A stretch of DNA of 64,000 nt from Canna indica (GCA_034359265.1 CP136895.1:54454001-54518000); one strand, 5' to 3'; shown: positions 1-11,356, counted from the first letter of the stretch. Numbers and translations: made by a program. The notes: a model not told the origin generated them from the sequence alone.

Positions 1-1216
1 TTTATGCACGGTGAGTGGCTTACATGGTCTCACGTGCCCCGTGAGCATATAGATTTATTTTTGCGAGAGTTCTCGGTAAGTATATTTATTAAATTAATAT
101 TAATGTTAAATATTGATCGGTAATAATAATCATTTTTTTTTGCATGCATACATGGCCGGAGGACCAGATCACTTTTGTTGAGGCTGCATGGGAGCGTGTT
201 GCCCACTCTTGCTATAACGGTCTGCTTCAACAGGCCCGTCAGATCATGATGAGAGGGCTGGGGGCCACACAGATAGGGAAAACTCAGGGACACGCCCCCG
301 AGTGGATTCCTGGCCCTGTGTGGGACCAGCTCGTTGAGCGGTGGAACACGCTTGAGTGGCAGGAGGTCTCCCAGACTGCGTCGAGAAATTGCATGTCCGG
401 GGGGGGGGGGGGGGGACGACACGGGGGCGTGCCACACTGGTGGCTCCGTGTCTTTTGCGGTTCATATGCGTCGCAAGGTATGTATAATTTAATTATTTTT
501 AATTAAATTATATATTGTGTATAATGATACTAATGTATTTATTTTCTAATATAAGATGCGCGTGGTGGAGGATGACACCATCCAACTCCCGTCGATGATG
601 GAGGTGTTTGAGCGCACACACCGTCATCGACGAGGAGCGGGGGACTATGTTGATACCAGAGCCTCGATCATAATGGTAAGTATTTATGTCTATTTGATTT
701 ACACAATATTTATTTATAGTTTATATATATTTAAAATATAAACATGTGTAGGAAACATATACGTGGACTGTGATCGAGCTTGGAGGCACACCGGAGGAGT
801 TCGACGCAGCAGCTTGGGTGGAGGCCGCAAGTGGCTAGGAGCACGATTGTGTTTATGGCTTTGCAGAGAGTGGCCATGCACGCGCCGTGCTTGGGCCACT
901 TGGGGCACCGACCCCTCCGACTGCGGGTGAGAGGCCCTCGACATCCCGGGCGCAGGACTAGAGCTGGATAGTGGCCTTGGAGCCGGAGCTCACCCAGTAG
1001 AGACAAGCGATAGAGGAGCAGAGGCTTGCGATGGAGGAGCAGAGATGGATGAATGAAGAGTTGAGACAAATGATGCAGAACATGCAGGCACTCCTCACTC
1101 AAATTGCATCTCACTCTGGCCTTTTATCGATGATGTCGCAGCCGTCGTCCTCCTCGACCTAGTCGACCCTCCCAACCCAGTCGCTGTCGACTCCACCGCA
1201 TCCACCACAGCCATGA
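1..1216 (+). pseudogene. Plant CACTA-associated transposase (Transposase_24-like), broken
   Basis: Spliced coding remnants read on the plus strand. Exon 1 (to 75) encodes GEWLTWSHVPREHIDLFLREF and ends at a GTAAGT donor. Exon 2 (about 160-477) encodes WIPGPVWDQLVERWNTLEW, typical of the Ptta/En/Spm Transposase_24 family. Introns 478-555 and 676-751 have GT/AG borders. A later exon (556-675) has YVDTRA, a usual family signature. The 3' part encodes a Gln/Glu/Met-rich tail (about 1000-1140). A 17-G run at 399-415 sits in exon 2 and disrupts the frame after SRNCM, and stops follow in the 3' exon. The product is thought to be an accessory CACTA protein. The coding start lies outside the window. 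Related minus-strand sequence occurs at about 45.95-46.45 kb. Confidence 0.72.
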
Positions 1217-1490
1217 GATTTTGCTTTATTGTATTTTGTTTATATTTTGATACTTGTTTGTATACTGATAGTTGTTTATATACTTATAGTTGTATATATA
1301 TGATATTTTGATAATTGTTTGCCTCCGATTTGAGGCTTAGATTGATGATATTTATGTAAAACATATATGTTAGATTTCAAATGCATGTTTATGATGTTTT
1401 TTGGTTGTAATCTGTGATTGAAAATAGATTGTAATCTATAAATATCATCATATACAGGAATTTACAAAATTTTCATTTTTTCAGTTACAA
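1217..1490. other. CACTA 3' non-coding stretch
   Basis: A/T-rich sequence between the end of the transposase remnant and the subterminal repeats. No open frame or RNA gene seen. Confidence 0.5.
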
Positions 1491-1854
1491 GATATACCTG
1501 TAGCCACGGCTTACCAACGGGTGACCATCACTAAGCCATGGCCGAAAGCTTATAGTAAATGGCTGATGGCCTGGGCAGCACCAAATATCACGGTTGCTAA
1601 TAGTATCATTGACAGCCTGAGGCCGTGGCTAATATGTTGGTATTAGTGACAGCCACCTACAGCCGTCACTGATGTGTTTAAATCAGCGACAGCGCCCGCG
1701 GCTGTCGTTGATGATTACTTGTGACGACGTCTCTCAGCTGTCACAACTTATCAGAGATGCGTACATCAGTGACGGCGTTTTGCCATGGCTAACGCCGTCC
1801 ATGATAGTTATCACCGACGGTTCTTCCACGGTGATGACGATAATTCTAGTAGTG
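1491..1854 (+). repeat. CACTA subterminal repeats and terminus
   Basis: Short degenerate units of the type AGCCGTCACTGATG, in both orientations, recur across about 360 bp (for example near 1500, 1660, 1690, 1735, 1770 and 1810) and stop at the terminal TAGTAGTG. In known CACTA elements such repeats bind the element-encoded DNA-binding protein. That role is inferred here from position and spacing. Confidence 0.7.
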
Positions 1855-2376
1855 GCATAGTGTGTTCGCTAAACTTAAGCCTAATTTCTTTTAATCCTTT
1901 TCTTAAATTACTTAGGCAAGACACAATATGAGTTAATTATGTACCAAAGCGAATGATAAGAAATATAAGCAAGCATAAATAATAGAGCAATGCAAACACT
2001 ATAATTTATAATGGTTCGGCCCTAATGCCTACTCCAGTACCTAATCACGCCGATTAGGATTTCCAAACTTAGCTTTACTATATTATATCGTTTCCCTTAC
2101 AATAAGAACCTTTTACCTGAAGAGTCTCCGCTCTCAACCTAAGGCACTTCCACACCCGGAAGTCTCCGCCTTCTTACCAATAGCACTCTTCCACCTCAAC
2201 CCTAAAGGACAACAATCACTAATCCTAGTAAACTAAGTAGACCGGTGGATTTAAGCCTCTACACCAAGGCAACCACCAAACTCAAGATCTATACACTTGA
2301 TATACAATGAAGTAAACACTAAATATATAAGTAAATGAGAGCAATAATAAACAATACAAACTTAGCTCTGAACCAA
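1855..2376 (-). mobile_element. LTR-P, left part of an old SIRE-like copia LTR
   Basis: Minus-oriented LTR sequence that aligns by eye with the LTR at 43531-44942: the same blocks ACTATAATTTATAATGGTTCGG, TTAGGATTTCCAAAC and CACCCGGAAGTCTCCGCC occur in the same order. It is missing its first 30 bp or so because the CACTA end lies there. It stops at 2376, where element B is inserted, and continues at 25817. No coding sequence. Confidence 0.72.
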
Positions 2377-2381
2377 GAAGT
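2377..2381. repeat. Target-site duplication of element B, left copy (GAAGT)
   Basis: GAAGT precedes TGTTGGAATG (LTR start, 2382). The same GAAGT follows the LTR end TTTCTTTCA at 25812-25816. A perfect 5-bp match 23 kb apart fixes both ends of B. Confidence 0.85.
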
Positions 2382-2948
2382 TGTTGGAATGGGAAAAAGA
2401 AACACAACGGAAATAGCGATTTAAAAAATTCAAAACATCCCAAAATAATGATCTAGTTTAGCAATATTTAAGGAATTCAATCTACGAGTAGAAGGGGGAA
2501 GGTATACCTTATATCGCGGTTGGATAGGGTGTTTCTATTCTCGTATCAAGATGCACACAGGGACGTCCTCCAATGATAGTCCACACTAGGCGCCTCGCAA
2601 CAAAAGGGCAGCAAACAACTGGACTCGTCGTGGCTCAGCGGAGATGCTTTCTCAAACCCCGAAACCTCAAGAGCTAGGCCAGCCCTTCCACCAAGAACTG
2701 AGCTCCAAAACAGAGGAAGAAGAGTTGAGAAAACAACGAAACGAGGAGGTAGATCAAAGAATACATCGCTGTCCTTTTTCGGAATCCTCTAAGTGGATGA
2801 AGTAGGCGGCACACCCAAGTAGAAGACACCTCCAATTTGGCTTCGTAAAAAATCTGAAATGAGTAAATAGATGATCGGCCACCAATGGAGAGGAGGAGGA
2901 AGAACTAATTCACCAACCCAATCCCTACCTATGGGGTGTTCAGCCACA

Positions 2949-2957
2949 ATTTATAGA
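2949..2957 (-). promoter_or_regulatory. Candidate TATA box of B 3' LTR beside a G/C homopolymer
   Basis: Read on the minus strand the site is CTATAAAT. Directly upstream in that direction is a C tract (G at 2960-2967 and 2969-2980 on the plus strand). The matching region is absent from the other LTR of B. Confidence 0.5.
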
Positions 2958-3231
2958 GAGGGGGGGGAGGGGGGGGGGGGCTACAAAGGTAAACTCGCCT
3001 CCCTAAAAACTCTCCTCTCGGAATTTTGAATTTCGGGGTTTGCCTCCAAAAATAATATATATTTTAATGGCTTCATAATTAATTCGAAATTAATTAAATC
3101 CAATAAAATATAATATTTAATTTATCTACATAAATTAAGAGCCTATAAACAAGAATGATAATTATCTAAATAAAACAATTCTCTAAACAATAGGAAAGAG
3201 GTTTATCTAAATAATTCAATTTCTTATTAAT

Positions 3232-3438
3232 TAGGGGTGAGAAAAAAAAACCGGTTTTTCGGTTAACTAGAAAACCGGTCCGAAGCCGAACTGGTTTTTG
3301 TAGTTAACCGAACCGGTTTTTTCGGTTTCGGTTTATGTTTTTGAAAAAACCAGTTTTTGGTTTCGGGTTCAGTCCACAATCTAAAAAGTCCACCAGTTTC
3401 GGTTAACCGACTGGTTTAATATAATTTATTAATTTTTG

Positions 3439-3479
<41 letters not shown>

Positions 3480-3874
3480 TAGTGATTTATAAATTATAAA
3501 AACTTAAAAATACCAAAATGATAAAAAAATTTAAAAATTTTAAAAAAATTTAAAAATTTAAAAAGAATTATAAAATTATTAAAATAAAAAAATAAAAAAA
3601 TAAAAAATTAATTTTTTTCATCACATTATCTTGGCTCAAGTAGTTTCACTTTTTTTTTTCCCAATGAGGATTCGGTATTTGTTTGGATTTTTCTCCATAT
3701 GTGATTTGTATAATGTTATATTTGTAGGTTAAATTTTTTTATTGGTTAACCGAACCAAAAAAATCGAAACCTAAATGATGGTTAACCGAAGTTAATCGAT
3801 CGGTTTACGGTTAATGATTTTCAAAAACCGAAGTTAATGGATCGGTTAATAAAATCGATCCATGCTCACCCCTA
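3232..3874. mobile_element. hAT-like MITE in B 3' LTR
   Basis: Starts TAGGGGTGAG and ends CTCACCCCTA, a 10-bp terminal inverted repeat that fits hAT-type ends. It is flanked by TTATTAAT (3224-3231) and ATATTAAT (3875-3882), 7 of 8 bases alike, as expected for an 8-bp hAT duplication. The interior is A/T-rich with inverted GGTTAACCG/CCGGTTTT motifs near both ends and a (TA)n run near 3444-3474. It has no coding sequence, so it is non-autonomous. Confidence 0.75.
3444..3474. repeat. (TA)n microsatellite
   Basis: Uninterrupted TA dinucleotides of about 31 bp inside the MITE. Confidence 0.9.
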
Positions 3875-4287
3875 ATATTAATTAATAGAATATATAATGA
3901 TTTCTCCTCATAAATCATATATCTATTGATTTTATGATTTATCTTCATAAATTAAATTCTTATTAATTAGGATTTGTCCAAATAAATTAATTCGCAATTA
4001 ATCAGTTAGGCTCATGGTTGAAAACTAATTTTCCCACCTTGTATATTTGATTCAAAATTAAATTATATTTAATTCATAATTAAATATATTCCCGATCAAG
4101 TGATTAATTAAACATTTAATTTATAATTAAATTTAATCAACTACATGAAATATTATCATGTGCCAATCCCTACAATTTTAGGGATGCCCTACAAATTAGG
4201 ATTATCGAGGAACTCGTTCCTCATGCATTCGTTCATCTAGGAAGCAACTTTCCTATCATGTCTGTAAACGAGATCCGTGATCGAGTT

Positions 4288-4292
4288 GCAGT
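4288..4292. repeat. Target-site duplication of element A, left copy (GCAGT)
   Basis: GCAGT precedes the LTR start TGTTGGCTTT. The right copy is GCAGC at 9397-9401, one transition different. The unoccupied matching site in B's other LTR (near 24660) reads GCAGC. Confidence 0.75.
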
Positions 4293-4644
4293 TGTTGGCT
4301 TTAGGTGATTTTCAACCTTAGCCTTAATCTCAGTTTTGATGGTTTTGATGATAATAAACATGGGACTAATGATTTAATTGAGAATATCTTTCAGGTTTCA
4401 TATCGACCAGCGTTTGATGTCCTTGATCGGATAAATCAGAGAAATCGCAAAATTGGAAGGACATTGATCGTCGCACTCGGGTTCATCGTGGAAATTTCTC
4501 AAAGATCGACGAGTGCACCAAAGTCGCTTGGACGAGTCCAAAGATCAAGTCTAAAGCCCTCCAAGATGATGCTCGTTGAAATCCGGAACCCGGAATCGAA
4601 GTGTGGAAGAAATAGGCTAAAGAAATAACATTCAGCCTAGGTTC

Positions 4645-4851
4645 GGTCGACCGATCGAAGGTAAAAAAAGTAGCAGAGCTACTTCGATCGATCGGGTGGT
4701 CGACCGATCTGCTGATACCCGAAGACGCAGATTGTGTCGATCAATCGAAGAAGAAATTGGGCAATCTCACGTCTGGGCAATCGACCCATCGGTCGACCGA
4801 CCAGAGAGAAGAATGGAGCGATCGAAAGACCGGTCGACCATTCGATCGACG
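4645..4851 (+). promoter_or_regulatory. GGTCGACC palindrome array, element A 5' LTR
   Basis: GGTCGACC or one-to-two-base variants begin at 4645, 4686/4698, 4779/4791 and 4832/4844. Each pair is exactly 12 bp apart. The array ends about 50 bp before the TATA box, in U3, where enhancers of plant LTRs usually lie. A regulatory role is inferred. Confidence 0.6.
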
Positions 4852-4902
4852 CTCTGAAATGGATAGTTTTCTATCCGTTGAAGATGTCGTTTCTTCGTAA
4901 GG

Positions 4903-4910
4903 TATAAATA
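4903..4910 (+). promoter_or_regulatory. TATA box, element A 5' LTR
   Basis: TATAAATA in the context GTAAGGTATAAATA, conserved at 8603-8610 in the 3' LTR and, on the minus strand, in C and A3 LTRs. Confidence 0.7.
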
Positions 4911-5693
4911 TACCTCTTCTACTCATTTTTAAGCACCTTCCTTCACTCCTACAGATTTTTTGAGCCTTTGAAAGGAATAGTTGAGCCTTCCAAAAGATTG
5001 ATTGAAGCGCGCCCTGTTCTTCATCGAGTTCTTCTTCAAGCGCCGTCTGCTTCCTCAACTCGGGATTTAATTCAAGCTCAACGACTTGGCCGAGTTGAAG
5101 GTTTCAAGGCTTGGAAAAGAGTAGATAATTTTGTTTTACTTAAAGCTCTTTTCCCTTGTAAATTTAATTGTTATTTGAAACTATTTTTTGATTTGGGTTT
5201 GTGTGAAGACCTAGACTGTTAGGTCTTGTTGTGTACAAGTGGTTACCTGGTGTTAGGTGTAAAGCCACTTTTGTAAAACATAGTTGTTACTAGGGTTAGT
5301 TTAGTTGTCCCTTAGGGTTGAGGTGGAAGAGAACTCTCAATAAGAAGGCGGTGACTTCTGGGTGTGGAAATGCCTTAGGTTGAGAGTGCGTCTCATCAAG
5401 TGAAAAGTCCTCTGTATAAGGGAAACGTAAATTAATCTAGTAAAATTAGTTTGGAAATCTTAAACGGGGTGCTTAGGTAGTGGAGTAGACATTTGGGGCC
5501 GAACCACTATAAATTACTGTGTTTGCATTGATTGATTGCTTCGATTGCTTAATCATTTATCGCTTTCGTATCCAATCGTTAAATTACAAATTGCCTAAAC
5601 GAACTAAGTAAATGTTTAAAATTGGGATTTAGGCTAATCGTATTAGTAAATACACTATTCATCCCGCCCTCTAGTGTCGCCATTTCGCCAACA

Positions 5694-7975
5694 ATAGCAT
5701 GTTAGAGAGATACTAATGATGTCTACTTGCAAGTTATGACTGTAAATGAAGACAATGCTATCTAAAAGAAAATGAAAAAGGAAATGAAAAGGTTGGGCAA
5801 ATTTCGAAGAAGAAGGTCTGAATTAGTTTTGCAATTTTTTTTTAAATATAATAATTGAATATTCATGAATATTGATGTCTCTATTCTCATGATTGTTTTT
5901 GAATGATAAATATTGAATTTTCATGAGTAGGCAATTTCATAATAACTAGGCAATTTCATGATATTAATATTGAATGAAATTGAACTAGTTTAAAATTTCT
6001 TGTTAGAGACCTCATTTTAAGCTAAAAATGAAATGAACATGTTTAGATAAACATATCACATGAGTCTAGATGTTTAAAACTTGAAAATTCATGTCTAGAT
6101 GAACAAATACAAGTGGTATCTCACTTTAGAGGACTTAAGTTTGAGAAGGTTTGACCGAGAAGATTTGACCCAAGTCAACAAATCGACTTAGTCACTTCAT
6201 TTTAAGTCCAAATCTCATAAACATGTTTAGAAATAAGGATGACATGTTTCCATGCATTTAGAATGAAAATTTCATATGGATATGGATAAAATGACATAGA
6301 GGTCAATTCATGCTTACCTCTTTTGAACCTAGTTGACCCAAGTCAACAAGTTGACTTAAAGGTCTCATTTTCAATCCATATTTATGGAACATATTTAGAT
6401 TTACTCATGTTAGGTATCCAGAGGTTTAAATTTGAAAAATCATGAGTAAATGTTAAGATTGAAACTTAGCAAGTTACATTAAAACTAGTTTAGTTTTGAA
6501 TGAAACCGTGCTAGGTTGATATCTTGACTTAAGGATATAATTTTCACCTCAAACTTGACATACACTCTTTACATGACCATTATGTGGTGTCATAGAAGTT
6601 TGAATGAAAACTAAGCATTCTTTGAAAATAACTGAAAAAGTATAGAATTGCCATTTGTTCAACAATTGGTATCACCAATTTCAGTTATTTCTAGGAAAAT
6701 ATAGAAAAATCCTTTTTAGATGATTCTTGAAACTACACATTCACTGAAAATTCTAGATTTATCAGTAGAAATTTCAAAAAGTTTCATCAAGAATTGGATT
6801 TAATGTGAATTTCTGAAGTTGGATTTGAAAACACAAAGTATCATCATTCTTGAAACGTCAATCTTTTCAATACTTTGATTTTTTTCGAAAACTTCATATA
6901 AAAACTCATGTACACCATTTGGATTCCATTTTTAATGTCATTCACTCAATTTCATGAGTAAAATCATTTCTAGAAATGATTTTGATATTTTGGATGGTAG
7001 CTAGGATCCATTTGTTTATTAAAATCAATATAGGATGAAAAATGGTCTTTGAAAATTCTTTTGAGTTTAAACTTTATTCATGCATGTCAAATGACCATTC
7101 AATAATTGATATCAAAAAATTTCATCCAAAAAAATTGGTTTCAAAAATATTTGTTAAAGATATGATATTGTTTTAGATCTAAAAGTTTGATTTATGAAAA
7201 CTTAAGATGTAGGTTGACCTAAGTCAACGAAGTGAATTAAAAATTTCATCTTAAGCCCAAAGTTAATTCATAGACTTACATTATCTCATGTTTTGATGTC
7301 TAGATGCCTAAATATGAGAAAACATGAGTAGATAGCAAAATTGAGACTTAACATTTTCATAGTTTTCATGCTTATTTTAAATGAAAACATGCTAAGTTCA
7401 TATTTAGATCAAATGACATTAATTTCACTTCAAACTTAATACATGAGTTAAATGACCATATCTTGGTATTTTGAAAGATTGAATGAAATCTAAAAATGTC
7501 ATGAAAAAGATATGAATACATTCATACTTGAGTGCATACCTGATTTAGTTTTGAATTGTATCCATCATTTTTTTCTATCATGAATGATTGTGTGTTCATA
7601 TCAAATATTTATTTTCCATCCCTTGGTTGAGATTTTTCATGTTTCGTGAAAATAATCTTTGAAGTCTCAACTTCATGAAAAATTATTTGTTCTTCATCCC
7701 TTTGACTTGATTGATCTTTTTTGCCCTTTTTGATTGATGTCAAAAGGGGGAGAGAAGAGTTTAGGTATAAAGGGGGAGAAATGTATAGTTAAAATGGGGA
7801 GAAAAGTATAGGTAAAGGGGAGGAAAATATAGGAAATCCATGCATATAGATAGGGGGAGTTTATTCTTATAGATATGCATGTTGATAGGGGGAGAAATCC
7901 CTTTGTTGATATTCTCTATGCTTTAAATGAATATATATTTTTATGGATGTTTGTCATCATCAAAAAGAGGGAGAT
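5694..7975 (+). other. Element A interior, non-coding
   Basis: A/T-rich sequence of repeated phrases such as TTGACCCAAGTCAACAA (6310-6345, and similar near 6165 and 7210), TGAATGAAA and ATTTCATG. No open frame resembles a retroelement protein. The last 230 bp (7746-7975) hold several GGGGGAG or GGGGAGA runs, resembling extra polypurine tracts, before the true tract at 7962-7975. Confidence 0.7.
7962..7975 (+). promoter_or_regulatory. Polypurine tract of element A
   Basis: AAAAAGAGGGAGAT directly abuts the 3' LTR start TGTTGG. It would prime plus-strand synthesis. Confidence 0.75.
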
Positions 7976-8316
7976 TGTTGGCTTTAGGTTTTCAACCTTA
8001 GCCTTAATCTCGGTTATGATGATAACAAACAATGGGACTAATGATTTCATTGAGAATATCTTTCAGGTTCCATATCGACCAGCGTTCAATGTCCTCAATC
8101 GGATAAATCGGAGAAATCGCAAAATCGAAAGGACATTGGTCGTCGCGCTCGTATTCGTCGTGGAAATTTCTCGAAGATCGACGAGTGCACCAAAGTCGCT
8201 TGGACGAGTCCAAAGATCAAGTCTAAAGCCCTCCAAGATGATGCTCGTTGAAAGCCGGAACCTGGAATCGAAGCGCGGAAGAAATAGGCTAAAGAAATAA
8301 CATTCAGCCTAGGTTC

Positions 8317-8547
8317 GGTCGACCGGTCGGTTGATCGACTGAAGGTAAAAAATGTAGCAGAGCTACTTCGGTCGACCGACCTGCTGATACCCGAAGATGC
8401 AGATCACGTCGATCGACTGATGGGTCGACCGAAGAAGAAATCACCCGATCTCACATCTGGGTGGTCGACCCGTCGATCGATCGACCAGAGAGAAGAATGG
8501 AGCGGTCAAAAGACCGGTCGACCAGTCGGTCGACCGACCATTCGACC
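8317..8547 (+). promoter_or_regulatory. GGTCGACC palindrome array, element A 3' LTR
   Basis: Motifs begin at 8317/8329, 8463/8475 and 8516/8528/8540, each step 12 bp. A lone copy lies near 8370 where the 5' LTR has a pair. The TATA box follows at 8603. Confidence 0.6.
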
Positions 8548-8602
8548 GGCGCTCTACAACGGATAGTTTTATATCCGTTGAAACTGTCATTTCTTCGTAA
8601 GG

Positions 8603-8610
8603 TATAAATA
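8603..8610 (+). promoter_or_regulatory. TATA box, element A 3' LTR
   Basis: TATAAATA, same context as 4903-4910. Confidence 0.65.
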
Positions 8611-10551
8611 TTCCTCTTCTACTCATTTTTAAGCACCTTCCTTCACTCCTACAGATTTTTTGAGCCTTTGAAAGGAAGATTTGAGCCTTCCAAAAGATTG
8701 ATTGAAGCGCACCCTGTTCTTCATCGAGTTCTTCTTCAAGCGCCGTCTGCTTCCTCAACTCGGGATTTAATTCAAGCTCAACGACTTGGCCGAGTTGAAG
8801 GTTTCAAGGCTTGGAAAAGAGTAGATAATTTTGTTTTACTTAAAGCTTTTTTCCCTTGTAATTTTAACTGTTATTTGAAACTATTTTTTGATTTGGGTTT
8901 GTGTGAAGACCTAGGCTGTTAGGTCTTGTTGTGTACAAGTGGTTACCTAGTGTTAGGTGTAAAGCCACTTTTGTAAAACGTAGTTGTTACTAGGGTTAGT
9001 TTAGTTGTCCTTTAGGGTTGAGGTGGAAGAGGACTCTCGATAAGAAGGCGGTGACTTCTGGGTGTGGAAGTGCCTTAGGTCGAGAGTGCGTCTCTTCAAG
9101 TGAAAAGTCCTTTGTATAAGGGAAACATAAATTAATCTAGTAAAACTAGTTTGGAAACACTAAGCGGGGTGCTTAGGTAGTGGAGTAGGCATTTGGGGTT
9201 GAACCACTATAAATTACTATGTTTGCATTGATTGATTGATTGCTTTGATTGCTTAATCATTTATCGCTTCCGCATCCAATCGTTAAATTGCAAATTGCCT
9301 AAACGAACTAAGTAAATGTTTAAAATTGGGATTTAGGCTAATCGTATTAGTAAACACACTATTCACCCCCCCTCTACTGTCGCCATTTCACCAACAGCAG
9401 CATGTCCATGCTAGTAGACATATAGGGCCACATTCAGACGTACTTTATCTCATAAGATCTCTTACAAGGTTAGCCTGTTGTGCGTGATCCATTGGGCCCC
9501 ACACTAAACCAGTAGTGAGTTGTGCATAACGGAGATTCGGTTCCGATAGAATGACTTCTATTTGAATCTTACGAACCACCACTAAATCCCTTTAGTGTGG
9601 TCATGAGAGGCTCCACTCATAAGTCAAGATTGACGTCTAGCAAAGTGTCATGACTACCCAGATAGTGTGAGGTTCAATCTATAGGCATCGAACGCCTTTC
9701 GGTGATTAGTTACCGTGTAACTAAGTCCCTCAGTTACAATGTTCCGAATACGACTAGGGTTCGAAAAAAGTGTCAAACCCTAATATCGATTCATATGTAT
9801 TATGTCTGCCAAGTCGTCATCTTGACGATGACATGTCAGAAAACCTTTTTTCGACATTCATATCTACTATGGCCAGAGATTCCTGAGTCGATACTTGTAG
9901 GGACACATAGGACATTATCTCCTCTTACTAGGAGTAACTGATTCCATATTGGTTGCTCACAAATCCACATGGGTGCTTTCCCATTCCCAGAGGTATCCAG
10001 CACATGACTCTAAAGGCCATGTAAGGATAAGTCCAAAGCAATGGATTGACACTCACAAGGTAACCATGACAACCTCAGATCCAAGGACTGCTTGCACCTA
10101 CTATCACCCGAGGCACATCCTATTGACACTCATGTAAGGATTCCATTATGTGTTCCTCGTGTAGGTCCGTCCTGTGAACTCATTCCCTAAAGAGCACCTG
10201 CACTTGTACATTAAATGACGACTCATAGGTAACTGTGAGATTAGTTACCCTTTATCGTATAAGGCATGTACCAAGTACACCAGTCTATCCGGAATCACCA
10301 ATCCCCTAATTAGTCATCCTACGACTATGAATATTTAGAACATGCCGGGGCATCTGGATTCCTAAGTCTCACTGGGATGATCTCATCATGGCATTGGAAT
10401 CAATTGCCCAGGTTCATGGGGTTCATCACAATCTAATATATACAAAATATAGATGCAACATATGATGAAAAGTTACCTCATATTATTCATTAACCAAAAA
10501 TAGTTCCCTACACATCAACATATGATTGGCTTTATTGCACTATTTCTTTCG

Positions 10552-10562
10552 ATCTCCCACTT
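10552..10562 (-). promoter_or_regulatory. Polypurine tract of element B
   Basis: Minus-strand AAGTGGGAGAT directly before the 3' LTR (which begins at 10551 and runs down). Confidence 0.65.
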
Positions 10563-10807
10563 GCACTTGTAGCCAATCATTGCGGTATTTAATACCCATA
10601 CAACTAAAGTGGCTATCGAACTACTGTTGTGGTAATGACTTTGTGAATTGATATGCTATATTGTCTTTCGTGTCGACACGTTCGACATTAATTTATATCA
10701 CCACGTCCAATCATCTTTCTAATCAGGTAATATCGCCTTAGGATGTGTTTTGATTTGTGGTGGGATCTAGGTTCCTTTGCTTGAGCAACATCCCCAGTGT
10801 TATCACA

Positions 10808-11356
10808 CTAAATAAGGACTGGACCGACAACCTCAGGAACAACACCCAGCTCAGAGATGAACTTCTTTATCCACACTCCTTCCATGGCGGCTTCGCTTGT
10901 AGCGATGTATTCACCTTCTGTCACCGAATCGACCATAGTATCTTGCTTGGAACTTTTCCAGCATACTGTGCCACCATTTAGAGTAAATACATACCCATAT
11001 ATGAATTTACTATTATCTGGGTCCAATTGGAAGCTAGAATCTTTATAGCCCTCCAGTTTAAAATCCGACCCACCATAACTCAGGAGAACATCTTTAGTCC
11101 TTCTTAAGTACTTAAGAATGTTCTTTACAACTTGACCATGTTCCTCCCCAGGATTCGCCTGAAATTTGCTAGTTACTCCTAGGGCATAAGCGACATCAGG
11201 CCGAGTATAAAGCATTGCATAAATGATGAATCCTACTCCCGACACATAAGGGATCTCGCTCATCCTTTTTCTCTCCTCAGGTGTCTTAGGAGACATCTTC
11301 TTGGAAAGAGTGATGTCATGACTCATAGGCAAGTAACCTCTTTTACCGTCTTCCAT
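10808..11356 (-). pseudogene. Element B RT end and RNase H
   Basis: C-terminal copia polyprotein fragment of 182 aa. It starts in the RT connection (YLPMSHDITLSKKMSPKTP, then TRPDVAYALG) and continues through RNase H: KNILKYLRRTKD, YKDSSFQLD where many relatives have SDADFA, CWKSSKQDTMVDSVTEGEYIA, and EAAMEGVWIKKFISELG. The RNase H acidic motif is therefore changed. The usual downstream DNxGA and HIxxRYH blocks are cut off by a stop or frame change. It is separated from the upstream RT pieces by stops and frame changes and would give no working enzyme. Confidence 0.85.

Larger units (their letters stand above)
1..1854 (+). mobile_element. CACTA (En/Spm-like) DNA transposon, right-hand part
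   Basis: The segment holds a broken plant CACTA transposase gene (1-1216), an A/T-rich stretch, and a run of short subterminal repeats ending in TAGTAGTG at 1854. Read on the minus strand, the end is CACTACTAGAATTATCG, the typical CACTA terminus. The sequence after 1854 resumes about 30 bp inside a copia LTR, so the element appears inserted in that LTR. The left end lies outside the window, so terminal-repeat pairing and the 3-bp duplication cannot be confirmed. Confidence 0.8.
4293..5693 (+). repeat. Element A 5' LTR
   Basis: 1401 bp, TG...CA. Contains a GGTCGACC array (4645-4851), a TATA box (4903-4910), and an R/U5 half closely matching 8603-9396. The open frames inside match between the two LTRs only because the LTRs are copies. 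They resemble no protein. Confidence 0.85.
4293..9396 (+). mobile_element. Element A, non-coding LTR retrotransposon (LARD-like)
   Basis: Two similar LTRs (4293-5693 and 7976-9396, TGTTGG...CCAACA) flank a 2282-bp interior with no gag or pol frame. A polypurine tract AAAAAGAGGGAGAT ends at 7975. The primer site after the first LTR (5694 on) is badly decayed: no clear TGGTATCAGAGC remains. LTR sequence, TATA box and GGTCGACC arrays tie it to A3 and C. It must have depended on proteins from coding relatives. It is inserted in B's 3' LTR and the empty site exists in this window. Confidence 0.85.
7976..9396 (+). repeat. Element A 3' LTR
   Basis: 1421 bp, TGTTGGCTTT...CACCAACA. Very similar to 4293-5693 but differs by gain or loss of single 12-bp units in the GGTCGACC array (8317-8547) and by scattered substitutions. 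Confidence 0.85.
2382..10551 (-). repeat. Element B 3' LTR, interrupted by a MITE and element A
   Basis: The LTR runs 10551-9397, then 4292-3875, then 3231-2382 in transcription order, about 2.4 kb without insertions. Its outer end TGTTGG is next to the duplication. Its inner end (10550-10551) has CG where CA is expected, next to the polypurine tract. Most of it has a matching copy at 24.16-25.81 kb: the blocks CATGTCCATGCTAGTAGAC and GATCGAACGCC are in both. The minus-strand TATA box lies near 2950. Confidence 0.8.

Noticed and set aside
399..415. 17-G run as a G-quadruplex regulator
   Set aside because: It sits within a decayed exon, breaks the reading frame and is a single homopolymer, more likely slippage or a sequencing artefact.
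4741..5222. Frames of 84-105 aa repeated at 8441-8922
   Set aside because: Paired only because the two LTRs of element A are copies. They run through the palindrome array and the TATA region.
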